From Bacteroidota bacterium (GTDB lineage: Bacteria; Bacteroidota; Bacteroidia; Cytophagales; Cyclobacteriaceae): a stretch of DNA of 64,000 nt. Where the stretch lies: NCBI GenBank assembly GCA_023428695.1, contig JAEYWY010000003.1:20173-84172 (forward strand), given 5' to 3'. The position numbers and the translations under genes were made by a program. The notes below the pieces were generated by a model that searched no databases, was not told the origin of the DNA, and saw nothing but the letters and a program-made list of their open reading frames with translations. Shown here piece by piece: positions 8,129 to 17,739 of the stretch (positions within the stretch are counted from its first letter, which is position 1; each line of letters opens with the position of its first letter).

Positions 8129-9049
8129 CTACCACTCCTCATAGGTTTCCCAATCGGCCCTGAACGTTGTACGGATTTCATCTTTGTTATCTTTTGGAGC
8201 AATGCGTACCACACCATTCCCGATAAAAACAAATTCTACAGGATCGAGTGTCCAGGGAGTAAAATCGGTTGGTCTCTGCAACATTTCCTTTGTATGATTT
8301 CTATCGCCAATAAGGTTGCGGTTAGTGTTGTCCTTTGTACGGTCAAACCGGGCAATGGAAACATTGTCGAACACGATGTTGCTTCCTTGTATCTGATAGT
8401 TCCCTTTATAAATTGTTTCCATGGCATAAAGTGAACCCGTTTTTAAATAACTATTTCTTACAGCACTATAATGCATAAAAGAACCATCCGCATTGAAGAT
8501 ATAAACCCCTGGTTGTGATCTGTCTCCGAAATATCCCCAGGAACCTGTTAATTGATTTTCGGCCTTCCTGCCGGGAGACGCATCTCTATTACCGGGTTCG
8601 TCGAAAGTAATTTCTTTCCACTCAAACGTAAGTTGCCAATAGGATGCGGCCTTGCCCTGGTTTTCAAATTTTAACAGGTGAAGCAGGTAGTAACAACCAT
8701 CTCTTGAACGAATGACATAGTACCTGTTTGTTTTGGGTGTAAATAAATAGTCATTCCATCCGTCTCCGTTTCCGATAATCCTGTGGGACGGGCTGTCAAA
8801 CTCCTTAATTTTAGCAGCACCGGGATATGCATATACACCAACATTGCGCGTTTGTCGATAAAACTTTATATCGGCCGGAGTGGATTCATTGTACTTAACG
8901 ACCTGACTGCTGGAAAAATCAAACCCATGATAAATTTTCAGCTGAAAGGTGTTGCCGGCTTTAACCGGGGTTTCAACTGTTCCCAGGGCGCAGCTAATCA
9001 ATGCAACCAGAAAGATTACGGGCAGAAGTGTTAATTTTTGATGCTTCAT
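8129..9049 (-). CDS. Lipoprotein of unknown function with lipocalin-like C-terminal half (306 aa)
   Basis: The N-terminus MKHQKLTLLPVIFLVALISCALG is a lipoprotein signal peptide (LISC lipobox). The C-terminal half carries a LTGSWGYFGDRSQPGVYIFNADG segment followed by strands (GNYQIQGSNIVFD, VEFVFIGNGVVRI), a pattern shared with the lipocalin-like proteins common in this phylum. The N-terminal half (about 25-165) is rich in aromatic residues and beta strands. Its start overlaps the stop of the upstream gene by 4 bases (9046-9049), so the two are translationally coupled. Function unknown. Confidence 0.75.
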   Translation of the reverse strand: MKHQKLTLLPVIFLVALISCALGTVETPVKAGNTFQLKIYHGFDFSSSQVVKYNESTPADIKFYRQTRNVGVYAYPGAAKIKEFDSPSHRIIGNGDGWNDYLFTPKTNRYYVIRSRDGCYYLLHLLKFENQGKAASYWQLTFEWKEITFDEPGNRDASPGRKAENQLTGSWGYFGDRSQPGVYIFNADGSFMHYSAVRNSYLKTGSLYAMETIYKGNYQIQGSNIVFDNVSIARFDRTKDNTNRNLIGDRNHTKEMLQRPTDFTPWTLDPVEFVFIGNGVVRIAPKDNKDEIRTTFRADWETYEEW

Positions 9050-10149
9050 TGTCTTACCAATAAGCTTTTGAAGAACTCAATATTGTTCGCTACAATCCTT
9101 TGTACATCTTTCGTCATAAAACTGCCAGGGCCCGGTACATTGATCGTGATAAACTGCGGAGCCCATTTCGGCAGTGAGCGGTTGTAGTAAGAAGGATTGG
9201 GCATAATGGGTACGAAGAAACTCCTGTTCGGGTTATTCAATTCGGTAAAACCGTAGCGGGAATACAGATGCGCGTTTGTTTTCGGATCGCGTATACTTAC
9301 AGATTCCACAACTGCCATTTGGTTGAGCCATGCCGCATCTTTTTTCAAATCTTCCTTGTATGCCTCTAATGGTCTTTCATACAGCACGGACTGCCCCTTT
9401 TTCATTTCATCCAGCACCTTCTCTTTGTTTTGCTGCGGCATCATTGCCAGCATGTCTTTAAATTCCTTCGACGAATAGGTTTGTTGTTGCTCTTTCATTT
9501 GCGCTTCTGCAATAGCCACTTGTTTTTCCAAAAACTCTCTTCGGGTCACATAGCGAAACGGTTGTTTACCTTCATAGGTAATCCACACCTTATAATCGCT
9601 AAACGTTTGTTGTATATAGTATCCGTTGGAAAAGTCGGGCAGTTTTGCATCGGTCAGTTCATTGGACTCAAAGCCGTAAAAACCACCGTGGTGAAGTTCA
9701 CTATTCAGTTTTCCGTATTCATCGTTGAGGGGCACCTCACTGAAATATTTGCCAAATATCCCGCCCGGGTTGATGTGTACATAGGAGCCCACACCTTCGC
9801 TACTGGTTTCTTTTTTGCCTTTCGAACAGTAAAACAGAAAACTCCGTATCGTATAGATAGAGTAATTCCCGTAGTTGCTCTTTTTGTCAATGTACTCATT
9901 GTCCATGTAGTGATGAGCGTGGTAGGTGTCCATGCCTACGGGCTTGAATTGCTTCTGGAATAGCTGCTGGATTTGATCCAATACCTTCTTTGCTCCATCA
10001 ATTTCGGCAGCTGATAGTTTACTGGCAACGGTACTAGCCGGTTGCGGCAGCCATTTGCCCGGTATGGTTTTTAGTGCTTCTTTGTCGCAGTCCTGCGCAG
10101 AAACTGTCAGGCTGAACAAGTACAATGAGAGAATCATCAGATATTTCAT
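9046..10149 (-). CDS. Secreted protein of unknown function (367 aa)
   Basis: A Sec signal peptide (MKYLMILSLYLFSLTVSA/QDC) precedes a mixed helix/strand protein. A helical segment (about 200-260, KQVAIAEAQMKEQQQ...EKVLDEMKKGQ) separates an N-terminal region with many Tyr and Gly (YVHINPGGIFG, HHGGFYGFE) from a C-terminal region that ends near RIVANNIEFFKSLLVRQ. No known motif is recognised. It is upstream of and overlaps the lipoprotein gene at 8129-9049, so the two products probably act together in the periplasm or at the envelope. Confidence 0.75.
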   Translation of the reverse strand: MKYLMILSLYLFSLTVSAQDCDKEALKTIPGKWLPQPASTVASKLSAAEIDGAKKVLDQIQQLFQKQFKPVGMDTYHAHHYMDNEYIDKKSNYGNYSIYTIRSFLFYCSKGKKETSSEGVGSYVHINPGGIFGKYFSEVPLNDEYGKLNSELHHGGFYGFESNELTDAKLPDFSNGYYIQQTFSDYKVWITYEGKQPFRYVTRREFLEKQVAIAEAQMKEQQQTYSSKEFKDMLAMMPQQNKEKVLDEMKKGQSVLYERPLEAYKEDLKKDAAWLNQMAVVESVSIRDPKTNAHLYSRYGFTELNNPNRSFFVPIMPNPSYYNRSLPKWAPQFITINVPGPGSFMTKDVQRIVANNIEFFKSLLVRQ

Positions 10150-10273
10150 AAACCAATATTTTTTTTATGCGCTTACTTTTTCACGCCTGACCTGTCGACA
10201 AAAGCTGGAGCAGGTGATACAAATTCTTTGCGGGGCCTGACACCTTGAAGCAACGTTTTGCTTTATTCCTGAT

Positions 10274-10864
10274 CTAATTGCCAAGTCCCGTAACACTAAA
10301 CCTTCCATCGGTAATTTTGACTTCAGGACCTAAACACACTGGTGAGTAGGGATTATCCGGATCCAACCTCTGCTTGCGTGATACCAGGTGACCGCTGAAC
10401 GTTCCTGTGAAGTGAACCATAAAATCATGTTCCGTTTTCTTTTTTTCAACATGAACACTAAAGGAGTCGTTTACGCATTCATCATAAGAAGAAGATTCAT
10501 AATGATTCTCCAGATTATTTTCAGTATAGCTCATTCGTCCCTCCGTAACATCCTGGGAGGAGTTTGCTATATATGGCCCACCAAATTGGAAGACAGTTCC
10601 AGCGTCCACTTCGATTTGAATTAGTAAACCCTCATCGGGAGAGTTCGTAACAAGGAATATCGGGAATTCGCTATCGTTAGAACCAGCGGTAAGATTGAAT
10701 ACCTTACCATTTGCTTTGAAAGAAGCCTTGATCATGTTCCCGGTATTGCTACTGCTGGTATTACTACTACTGCTGCTGTTGTTGTCAGAATCGGGTGCAT
10801 TGTCTTTTTTACAGGAAGCGATAAGCATGGTAATCGCTATCAGGCAGAGTGTTACTCTTTTCAT
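10274..10864 (-). CDS. Lipoprotein of unknown function with Ser/Asn linker (196 aa)
   Basis: The signal peptide MKRVTLCLIAITMLIASC has lipobox IASC. A low-complexity Ser/Asn tether (about 25-42) follows, then a single beta-rich domain (about 45-196) beginning MIKASFKANGKVFNL. This arrangement, a C-terminal beta domain on a flexible tether, matches the DUF6252-like lipoproteins of Bacteroidota (tentative). It is leftward, as are the neighbouring envelope-protein genes, but separated from them by about 50-120 bp. Confidence 0.7.
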   Translation of the reverse strand: MKRVTLCLIAITMLIASCKKDNAPDSDNNSSSSSNTSSSNTGNMIKASFKANGKVFNLTAGSNDSEFPIFLVTNSPDEGLLIQIEVDAGTVFQFGGPYIANSSQDVTEGRMSYTENNLENHYESSSYDECVNDSFSVHVEKKKTEHDFMVHFTGTFSGHLVSRKQRLDPDNPYSPVCLGPEVKITDGRFSVTGLGN

Positions 10865-10916
10865 AGGTATGGTTGGTTTCTTGTGATTCCAGAACAGCTT
10901 AATTCACATATAGTCG

Positions 10917-13085
10917 TCAATCACCTCTCAGGAAACTGCTTCCGGGTGAACTGACAGATGGGCCGGAAGAATTGAAACCACCACTCAGACTTACTTCCAC
11001 ACTACCTGCATCGATACCGGTGCTGCCTATTGGACCGCTTACGTCTACACCGGCAGAACCCTTTACCGCGACATCAGTGATGTTTAATGAATTGTCAAAT
11101 TTCACCGTTGTCTTTACCGAGCCACCTAATTCGCCCTTGACGATACTCTTTTCTTTGGTGAATTCTTTTTTCACGCCAACTTCTGTCGATATGCTGTGGC
11201 CCGTAACATCCCAGGTAACAGGGTCAATGGATTGGCCGTAGCCCACTGTTAAGCCCCTTATCGTTCCCTCCATCTTCATACCGCTGCAATCCATTTTGCC
11301 TTTGAATACAACGACATCAAAACCCCAGCTGAAATCGCAATGGTCTAACTCGTACTGTCTCAGTTTACCCTTCCTGTTGATTTCTTCTTTAGTGTTTGTC
11401 TCACAAGAGGGATCTGTCATACCAAAATAGTCACCTGCCACCTGTCTTAAATCAGATAAATAATTTCTGTAAACACCATAAAGCCTTGCTGATGGATCTT
11501 TGGGGTACTCACTTATGATTGTCCAGAAAACTTCTTCCTCAAGACGGTCATTGAGCAGTTGCTCCATATTGCGTATGTGCTGGTTGATGTTTTCACCACG
11601 CCCTTTATTGTGTTGCTTTGCCCATTCGGTCTTTAACCGGCAAATATTCTGGCGATGGCTTTCACAAACTGCGGGTTCACCTTCACCGTCGCAGGGCGGA
11701 TCATAGGAATTCATTTGCTTGTATATGGCACTAATCTGATCCGGAATTCCGTTAAGTGAGGCAATTAAATCTTTCTCTCTTTGCGCTTTGGCTTCGTATT
11801 CTTTTTTAATACGGTTGACATAACTGTCCGGCACCAACGGATTGTGCAAATTGGAAAGTATAATTGTAGCGAGGTGAAGCAATGGATGCGGGGCAAATTT
11901 GTCCATGTGCTCCTTCATATCCTCCTCCGATTTTATCTGCGTCGAAGATTTCTGCATGTCCTGTATATATTTCAGGTTGTCAGTTTCCCATTGCGCCATC
12001 ATTTTATCGTAAATGGCAGCAGTGTGGTCATACGTCACATTCAGGTCTTGTATAAACTGTAAGAGGTCCCCTTTTCTTGACTCCTGTTCTGAGTATGATG
12101 TAGGTGCAGTGGGCAGCTTAAAGTGTTTGGTAATCTTGGGATCTTTGTAATGTTGCTTAAACCTGTCTCTTACGAGTGATGCAACATCTGCATACGGATC
12201 AGTTTCCATTATCAGAGCGATTGCATCGGGACTCGCGCAATGTTTCACACACTGTGCGGCATAGGCAGCACACAGCTTAAGGTTGCCTTTGTTTTTTGCC
12301 AGCAACGCCAATGAATAGGCCGCTTCGGTATTTTCTTCGTTTTCTTTCAGCGCATCCTTTAACAACTTTTCCGCTTTGTCTAAATATCCAAGGCTGAGCC
12401 ATGCCTGTCCGAGATTATTGAGCAGGGTGGGACTTTGCGGATAATGCTTTTGTACATACTGTAATATGGGCAGTGATTTGTGGGCATAGCCGCTTATGGT
12501 CAGAAATGCTCCAAGATTATTAAGTGAAGTATAATCTTCCGTATCCGTAAGACAGGCATTGAGCAACAGGTATAAGGCCTTGTCCATTTCTTTGTTCGTC
12601 AGATACGCTAAAGCAATTTCTCCTGTTTTGGCTCCCTGGTTAAGATGTTTTGCTATTTCTGCTTTATGATTGGGTTTGATGGCAGCCTCGGCACTGCGCA
12701 TAAATGGTTGCAGGTAGGCCTTGAGTTGTTCTTTTCCTGCAGGGGTAGGCGGAACAGCAAGGCTGGATGGCTTCTCGGGAATCGTATTGGGATTTAACAT
12801 AGCCATCGTGGCTGCCTCCTCGAACACCTTTTCCAATTGCCCCGACTGCTTCATCTGCCCCATTTGCTTTTCGAGGTTTTTGATCATATCCAACAACCCG
12901 GATTCTTCGAGCATTTTTCGCTCTTCAGGATCTGCCTCATCCAATTGTTTCATCAGCTCTTTCAACTCAGCTTCCAACGATTCAGCTTCTGATCTCTTGG
13001 CCTTTTTTTGCGCTTGCACCGATACATTAAAGGCAATGAAGCATAGCAGTAACACTGCTGTTAATAACCGAAATGGATTTTTCAT
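10917..13085 (-). CDS. Exported TPR-repeat protein (about 722 aa)
   Basis: The ATG at 13085 opens a good signal peptide (MKNPFRLLTAVLLLCFIAFNVSVQAQ); the longer frame from 13136 adds 17 residues without signal character, so I prefer the internal start. A charged coiled-coil stretch (about 30-85, EAESLEAELKELMKQLDEAD) is followed by TPR units (about 130-290; TSLNNLGAFLTISGYAHKSL, LLNNLGQAWLSLGYLDKA, AAYSLALLAKNKGN). A helical middle with Cys-rich spots (DPPCDGEGEPAVCESH, DPSCETNTKEE) comes next, and then a Gly/Ser/Val-rich C-terminal strand region (about 620-722). It is probably a periplasmic or surface scaffold; no enzymatic motif is visible. Confidence 0.75.
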   Translation of the reverse strand: MKNPFRLLTAVLLLCFIAFNVSVQAQKKAKRSEAESLEAELKELMKQLDEADPEERKMLEESGLLDMIKNLEKQMGQMKQSGQLEKVFEEAATMAMLNPNTIPEKPSSLAVPPTPAGKEQLKAYLQPFMRSAEAAIKPNHKAEIAKHLNQGAKTGEIALAYLTNKEMDKALYLLLNACLTDTEDYTSLNNLGAFLTISGYAHKSLPILQYVQKHYPQSPTLLNNLGQAWLSLGYLDKAEKLLKDALKENEENTEAAYSLALLAKNKGNLKLCAAYAAQCVKHCASPDAIALIMETDPYADVASLVRDRFKQHYKDPKITKHFKLPTAPTSYSEQESRKGDLLQFIQDLNVTYDHTAAIYDKMMAQWETDNLKYIQDMQKSSTQIKSEEDMKEHMDKFAPHPLLHLATIILSNLHNPLVPDSYVNRIKKEYEAKAQREKDLIASLNGIPDQISAIYKQMNSYDPPCDGEGEPAVCESHRQNICRLKTEWAKQHNKGRGENINQHIRNMEQLLNDRLEEEVFWTIISEYPKDPSARLYGVYRNYLSDLRQVAGDYFGMTDPSCETNTKEEINRKGKLRQYELDHCDFSWGFDVVVFKGKMDCSGMKMEGTIRGLTVGYGQSIDPVTWDVTGHSISTEVGVKKEFTKEKSIVKGELGGSVKTTVKFDNSLNITDVAVKGSAGVDVSGPIGSTGIDAGSVEVSLSGGFNSSGPSVSSPGSSFLRGD

Positions 13086-13135
13086 TGCAGTTCTACAGTT
13101 TGGTTTTCGATATACATATTTCCGACTGCCAGACA

Positions 13136-13555
13136 TTATTTTCTGAACATATAGGCCGTACTAATGTCAACATAAGTAACACCGTACAGGAAGTTTGCAA
13201 TTTTCAGATATTCACCATCTGCATCTTTCCCAAGTTCATATTCATAGGTTGCATCGGGGTATTGCTCTTCCCAGGTCTCGCCTTTTTCGTACACAATATT
13301 TTTGAAATGAATTTCGCCATCGGCTGAAGTGAACGTTCCTTCTGTATGGCTTGTGGTACTGAAGTGGTCAAACTTTCCATCAGCGTGAAACACATACATT
13401 TCCGCAGAAGAAGCCTGCCAGGTCCCGATCAGTTTCTTGTCAGCATTGCTGTTTGAGAATGATGAGCTTTCCTTTTCACAAGTGATCAGGCTTAATGAAA
13501 ACAGGAGAAGAAGAAATATTCTCGTAAGTCGGGTGTTCAAAGGAACGATAGCCAT
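13136..13555 (-). CDS. Lipocalin-like lipoprotein (about 139 aa)
   Basis: From the ATG at 13555 the protein starts MAIVPLNTRLTRIFLLLLFSLSLITC, a lipoprotein signal with lipobox LITC; earlier ATGs (13591, 13597) only lengthen the n-region. The mature part has the lipocalin-like opening KLIGTWQASSAEMYVFHADGK and alternating strands to the C-terminus (YLKIANFLYGVTYV, AYMFRK). It overlaps the upstream extension of the TPR gene and sits directly downstream of the FISUMP-domain gene, so it probably belongs to the same leftward transcript. Confidence 0.7.
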   Translation of the reverse strand: MAIVPLNTRLTRIFLLLLFSLSLITCEKESSSFSNSNADKKLIGTWQASSAEMYVFHADGKFDHFSTTSHTEGTFTSADGEIHFKNIVYEKGETWEEQYPDATYEYELGKDADGEYLKIANFLYGVTYVDISTAYMFRK

Positions 13556-13604
13556 TGACAGCCTCGAAGAATTTATGTCGTTGCTTTTCATGTGCACGAT
13601 GGGT

Positions 13605-14639
13605 TTAATCCTTTATACAACGACAGGAGAAGCCACTGATCTTATTACCGCCCCATTGAGCATTCCCATCTATATAGGTTATGTGAAACCCCCACGCATA
13701 CTGCGGACCACTCTCAGGGTTTGCGCTGGAACTCCACCAGTGGCCATAAAGACCAATGTTCTCAAAATTTCCTGTAATGCTACGAGACCCTCCAGGCAGC
13801 CCTGTGAAACCACTCTCGTTTGTAGCCCCTGCATTTGGAGCGTACCACAACCCTGTGCCATCGGTTTTATTACCGGTAGACTTCATCTTACCTCCTGCAT
13901 TATTGAGATTACCCTTTAGGTGGGTATTTATCATTGTTGTCCACTGATGATAAGAAGGGATGCTCCAGCCCTCGGGGCACAACTTGTTTGTGTTTACTGC
14001 ATACCAGTTGTACAACTTGCCGTATACTTCTTCGTATTCAGTTGACTGGACGCTGTATGCTCCGGTCGTGAGCATCACCCATTCCGTTTTATCTGTCACA
14101 TTCGGGATTTCCGTACCGTCATTGTATCGCGTAGTTCTCAAGTTCTCAGCCATCCAACAACTTGTGCCAATGGTAACGGTTTGGTAAACATTACCGTCAA
14201 TATCCGTAACCACGTCACAATTCATTACCGTAACAAAGCTCACCTCATCACCATACGTAGTGCCTTCACTATTGGTAGCGTACGCGCGCACATAGTACCT
14301 GGTGCCCGACTCCAACGCGTTAAGTTCCGCAACAAATTCACCAGTACCGATTCCGTCAGTGGTTTTGCTGTCGGCAAGCGTAGGGTTTGATGACGTACTC
14401 CAGACCACACCCCGTGCAGTGACTGCAGCACCGCCATCACCTGTTACATTACCGCCTGTCTTTGCGCTGCTCTTCGTTATTTCACCAACAGAAAGCGTCG
14501 TAACGGCAGGCAATTCTTTCGGAGCTTCCGGCTCTGGCTTTTCATCGTCGCTGCAACCATTCAGGAAAAAGATGGATATCAGACTCAATGCGATACATGC
14601 TGTGGTCTTTCCGAAAGATGCTTTAATAATGATCTTCAT
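13605..14639 (-). CDS. Lipoprotein with fibronectin-like and FISUMP domains (about 344 aa)
   Basis: The start at 14639 (MKIIIKASFGKTTACIAL) gives a lipoprotein signal ending LNGC. An Ig/FnIII-like domain follows (about 45-140; ARGVVWSTSSNPTL, GTRYYVRAYATNSEGTTYGDEVSF). Then comes the Fibrobacter succinogenes major paralogous (FISUMP) domain (about 150-344), with hallmark segments QTVTIGTSCWMAENLRTTRYNDG, YGKLYNWYAV, CPEGWSIPS and a final WWSSS...SCRCIKD region. FISUMP proteins are surface or secreted proteins common in Bacteroidota; the domain's role is not established. The longer frame to 14687 lacks signal character. Confidence 0.85.
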   Translation of the reverse strand: MKIIIKASFGKTTACIALSLISIFFLNGCSDDEKPEPEAPKELPAVTTLSVGEITKSSAKTGGNVTGDGGAAVTARGVVWSTSSNPTLADSKTTDGIGTGEFVAELNALESGTRYYVRAYATNSEGTTYGDEVSFVTVMNCDVVTDIDGNVYQTVTIGTSCWMAENLRTTRYNDGTEIPNVTDKTEWVMLTTGAYSVQSTEYEEVYGKLYNWYAVNTNKLCPEGWSIPSYHQWTTMINTHLKGNLNNAGGKMKSTGNKTDGTGLWYAPNAGATNESGFTGLPGGSRSITGNFENIGLYGHWWSSSANPESGPQYAWGFHITYIDGNAQWGGNKISGFSCRCIKD

Positions 14640-14826
14640 CGTGAGTTGATTTAAGTGATCGTAACCGCAGGCCTTTTTGACAAACAAATTTGAGGCGGGC
14701 GGGGCAACCTCTTTATCATTAAAAAAGATGATTTTCAGAGGGCCCTAATCATTAAAAATGATGATGCAACGGAAGGTGGAATATCTGTTCTTTTGTACCT
14801 TAAGCTGAATGATACTAAAGAGCTAC

Positions 14827-16761
14827 ATGCGCAAGCTGATCATCTTGTTGTTGGTGTTTGTCTGGTGTGAAAAAGCCGGAGCACAAACCAGCTCAAAAAG
14901 AGACAGCCTCCTGAATCTTTTACCCGCAGCCAGGGAAGACACAGCCAAAGTGCATTTGTACCTCGACATAGGCTACCAGTACGAATTGGACAATCCTGAA
15001 GAAGCCGTAAGCTATTATCAAAAAGCACGTGACCTGAGCAAAAAATTGAACCATGTCCGCGGATTGATTCAATATTATGCTCAGTATTCGACGATATTCG
15101 AAAACCGTGGTCAGCTGGATAGCTCATTGCTCCTGAACAGGGAAGCCCTGCGATTGAGCTATGAACTGAAAGACAATCACGAAATCGGAAAATCTGAAGC
15201 CAACCTGGGTATCCTCTATGTGCATTTGTCGGTGTATGACAGTGCCGTGTACCATTTTGAATCCGCCATCAAATACTTTGAGCGGGACGACAATACTAAA
15301 ATGATGGCGCGTGTCTATAACATGCTTCAGGTTAGTTACAGCCGAATGAGCCGACACGATAAAGCTCTTGAATACGGCAAAAAAGCGCTTGCGGTATTCC
15401 GCCGGTTAAACAACCCCGAACACCTCTGTGCTGGTTTGATAAATATTGGCAACATCTATTCGCGCCTGCAACAACTGGATGAAGCATTGCCCTATTACCA
15501 GGAAGCACTGCCAATTGCCATAGCGCACAATTTTAAGGACGTAGAACAGGCCTGCAATCAAAACATCGGCAATTACCACCACCAAAGAATGGAGCTGGAC
15601 CTCATGAAGCCATACGTGGACAGGGCTTTAGCATTAGGCCAGGAAATGAAAAATCCGTTACAGCAGTCCACCGCTCATCACGCATTAGCCTATTATTATC
15701 TCTACAAAGGAGATGAAGCGGAAGCCCACGAGCATATTCGTGAAGCCTTGGCACTTACAGCGCATAAATTTCGCCATCAGCACTTCAAAAATTTACAGGC
15801 ACTTGCCCGTATTCTGATTGCGCAACATAAATATGAAGAGGCGGAAAAGATATTTAAGGCGGCAACAGCATTAAATGACTCCATCGTAGGAGACAAAGTT
15901 CTCGAGGCAACCACGCTTTTGGAAAAACAATTTGAAACCGCAAAGAAAGAAGCGCAGATACAACTGCAACAGGCTCAGCTTGAACAAAAGAACATACTCA
16001 ATTACATTCTCATTGGAGGGACCGGTGCGTTGGTCATTATTTCGTTGCTCGGCTACCGCAACTATCGCCACAAACAAAAGCTGCAACAGGCAAGGATCGA
16101 AGAATTAGAAACTGAAAAACAATTAGCCGCCACGGAAGCTGTTCTCAAAGGCGAAGAACAGGAACGCACGCGACTCGCCAAAGATCTGCACGACGGCTTG
16201 GGTGGTATGCTCAGCGGCATTAAATACTCATTTCAGAATATGAAAGAAAACCTCATTCTCACACCTGAAAATGCGCAGGCATTCGAACGCAGCATCGACA
16301 TGCTCGACAGTTCCATCAAGGAAATGCGCAGAGTGGCGCACAACATGATGCCGGAGATGCTGGTCAAATACGGATTGAATGTAGCGTTGAAAGAATTCTG
16401 CAAGGAAATTGACCAGAGTGGCGTGCTTAACGTCAAGTATCAGTCAATCGGGATGGACGACAGCTCTATCGACCAGACCACAGCCATAGCGGTATATCGT
16501 ATTGCGCAGGAACTGGTTAACAATGCCATTAAACATGCAGCTGCCAGTGAGGTGGTGGTGCAATTGCAGCGATCGGAACAGCTGTTGTCTGTAACCGTAG
16601 AAGATAACGGCAAAGGATTCGATACTGCTTTACTGGAACGGTCACAAGGTATTGGCTGGAGCAATATCCGCAACCGTGTCGATTTCCTTAACGGAAAGAT
16701 AGACGTACATTCAACTCCGGAAATGGGCACTTCCGTCTTAATAGAAATAGCGCTGGCGTGA
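14827..16761 (+). CDS. TPR-containing sensor histidine kinase, NarL/DesK-type (about 644 aa)
   Basis: A signal peptide (MRKLIILLLVFVWCEKAGAQ) leads into a periplasmic TPR array (about 35-370), one membrane helix (about 390-412, YILIGGTGALVIISLLGY) and a coiled coil. The HisKA_3 dimerisation helix carries the phospho-acceptor His in DLHDGLGGMLSGIKYS (near 457). The HATPase domain has an N-box (QELVNNAIKHA), a G1 box (VEDNGKGFD) and the GIGWSNIRNRVDFLNGKI tail. Such kinases phosphorylate NarL-family regulators. The gene stops with a GTGA overlap into only a broken stub of a regulator gene; the intact regulator is 10.4 kb away. Start chosen at the signal-peptide ATG, 6 codons inside the longest frame. 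Confidence 0.9.
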   Translation: MRKLIILLLVFVWCEKAGAQTSSKRDSLLNLLPAAREDTAKVHLYLDIGYQYELDNPEEAVSYYQKARDLSKKLNHVRGLIQYYAQYSTIFENRGQLDSSLLLNREALRLSYELKDNHEIGKSEANLGILYVHLSVYDSAVYHFESAIKYFERDDNTKMMARVYNMLQVSYSRMSRHDKALEYGKKALAVFRRLNNPEHLCAGLINIGNIYSRLQQLDEALPYYQEALPIAIAHNFKDVEQACNQNIGNYHHQRMELDLMKPYVDRALALGQEMKNPLQQSTAHHALAYYYLYKGDEAEAHEHIREALALTAHKFRHQHFKNLQALARILIAQHKYEEAEKIFKAATALNDSIVGDKVLEATTLLEKQFETAKKEAQIQLQQAQLEQKNILNYILIGGTGALVIISLLGYRNYRHKQKLQQARIEELETEKQLAATEAVLKGEEQERTRLAKDLHDGLGGMLSGIKYSFQNMKENLILTPENAQAFERSIDMLDSSIKEMRRVAHNMMPEMLVKYGLNVALKEFCKEIDQSGVLNVKYQSIGMDDSSIDQTTAIAVYRIAQELVNNAIKHAAASEVVVQLQRSEQLLSVTVEDNGKGFDTALLERSQGIGWSNIRNRVDFLNGKIDVHSTPEMGTSVLIEIALA

Positions 16762-16799
16762 CAATAAACTTTTCATTGTTGATGACCGCAAGATGACAC
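16758..16799 (+). pseudogene. 5' stub of a NarL response-regulator gene
   Basis: Directly overlapping the kinase stop codon, bases 16758 onward match the start of the regulator gene at 27205 base by base with a few substitutions and one deleted base. The GTG start, the codons for KLF-IVDD and the GATGACC region are recognisable. The frame is then broken and the similarity ends near 16800. This shows that the kinase once had a translationally coupled regulator directly behind it. Confidence 0.75.
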
Positions 16800-16998
16800 G
16801 CGATTTTGTCGCCACCAATCATATTGTATCCGGGCATAACGTGAAAAATTCTGACCCGGTACCTTTATCAATTCCCAAAAACGCTAACAAATTACCCTGC
16901 GAAATATGCGGTAAAATGGATTGACCCGTTGAAAAAATCTGCAAACGATTGCAATTCCTTGAAAAAAAGACTAATCTTTGTTCAGATTTGATCGCGTG

Positions 16999-17604
16999 AT
17001 GAATCAATCGCAAAAAAACTACTACAGCGAAAAAGAACAGGAACTAGTTAAACTCCTTCGGGAGGGCAACACGGAAGCCTTTGAAGCTATCTTCAAGCTT
17101 TATTGGAAAGATCTTTATAAACATGCCTACCAGAAGGTTCATAATAAAGAAGAAGCGGAAGAAATTGTTCAGGACATTTTCACTTCGCTCTGGGCAAAGC
17201 GAAATGAATTATTGATTACCAACCTGAACTACTACCTCCACACAGCTGTCAGGAACCGGGTTCTCAATCAAATTCGTTCGAAAATAGTGCATGAGAAATA
17301 CTGGGCTTTTTATAAGCAGTTTATTCCCCGGTCATCTTCTTCTACAGAAGAATCAGTACGATACAATGAAGTAAAAACAGCCCTGGATAAAGGTGTTTCA
17401 TATTTGTCCGGGAAATCAAAAATCGTATTCCTGCTAAGTCGCGTAAAAGGCCTTTCAAATGCACAGATAGCCACGAAACTCAATTTATCAGAAAAGGCCG
17501 TCGAATATCATTTGACCCGTTCCTTAAAGAAATTAAGAACTCACCTTAAAGACTACCTGCCGTCATTGCCACTTTTTCTCAGCTTGTATTTGACAAATCT
17601 GTAG
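16999..17604 (+). CDS. ECF-type RNA polymerase sigma factor, Bacteroidota FecI-like group
   Basis: About 201 aa. Region 2 runs AFEAIFKLYWKDLYKHAYQKV...EAEEIVQDIFTSLWAKR, and region 4 is a helix-turn-helix (YLSGKSKIVFLLSRVKGLSNAQIATKLNLSEKAVEYHLTRSLKKLR). The length and layout are typical for sigma factors that control one SusCD locus. Its partner anti-sigma factor is the FecR gene 135 bp downstream, and the STN domain on the next SusC completes the cell-surface signalling chain. The ATG at 16999 is preferred over the TTG at 16978. An AATCTTTG with a TTG 20 bases upstream may be its promoter -7/-33 pair. Confidence 0.92.
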   Translation: MNQSQKNYYSEKEQELVKLLREGNTEAFEAIFKLYWKDLYKHAYQKVHNKEEAEEIVQDIFTSLWAKRNELLITNLNYYLHTAVRNRVLNQIRSKIVHEKYWAFYKQFIPRSSSSTEESVRYNEVKTALDKGVSYLSGKSKIVFLLSRVKGLSNAQIATKLNLSEKAVEYHLTRSLKKLRTHLKDYLPSLPLFLSLYLTNL

Positions 17605-17739
17605 TCGGGGTATCAACATTTTTCCATCCAAATCCGGTTATCCCGGTTGCCAGGAAATAGCCCGCCCAAAAAAAAGTTACCCTTTGTCTTTAGGGAAATG
17701 ACGGGGAATCGTGTCTTATAGTCTAAACGTCATTCCAAA

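Noticed and set aside
14700..14800. Repeated ATCATTAAAAAnATGAT motif before the histidine kinase
   Set aside because: AT-rich and short; could be a regulator site but there is not enough structure to distinguish it from chance.
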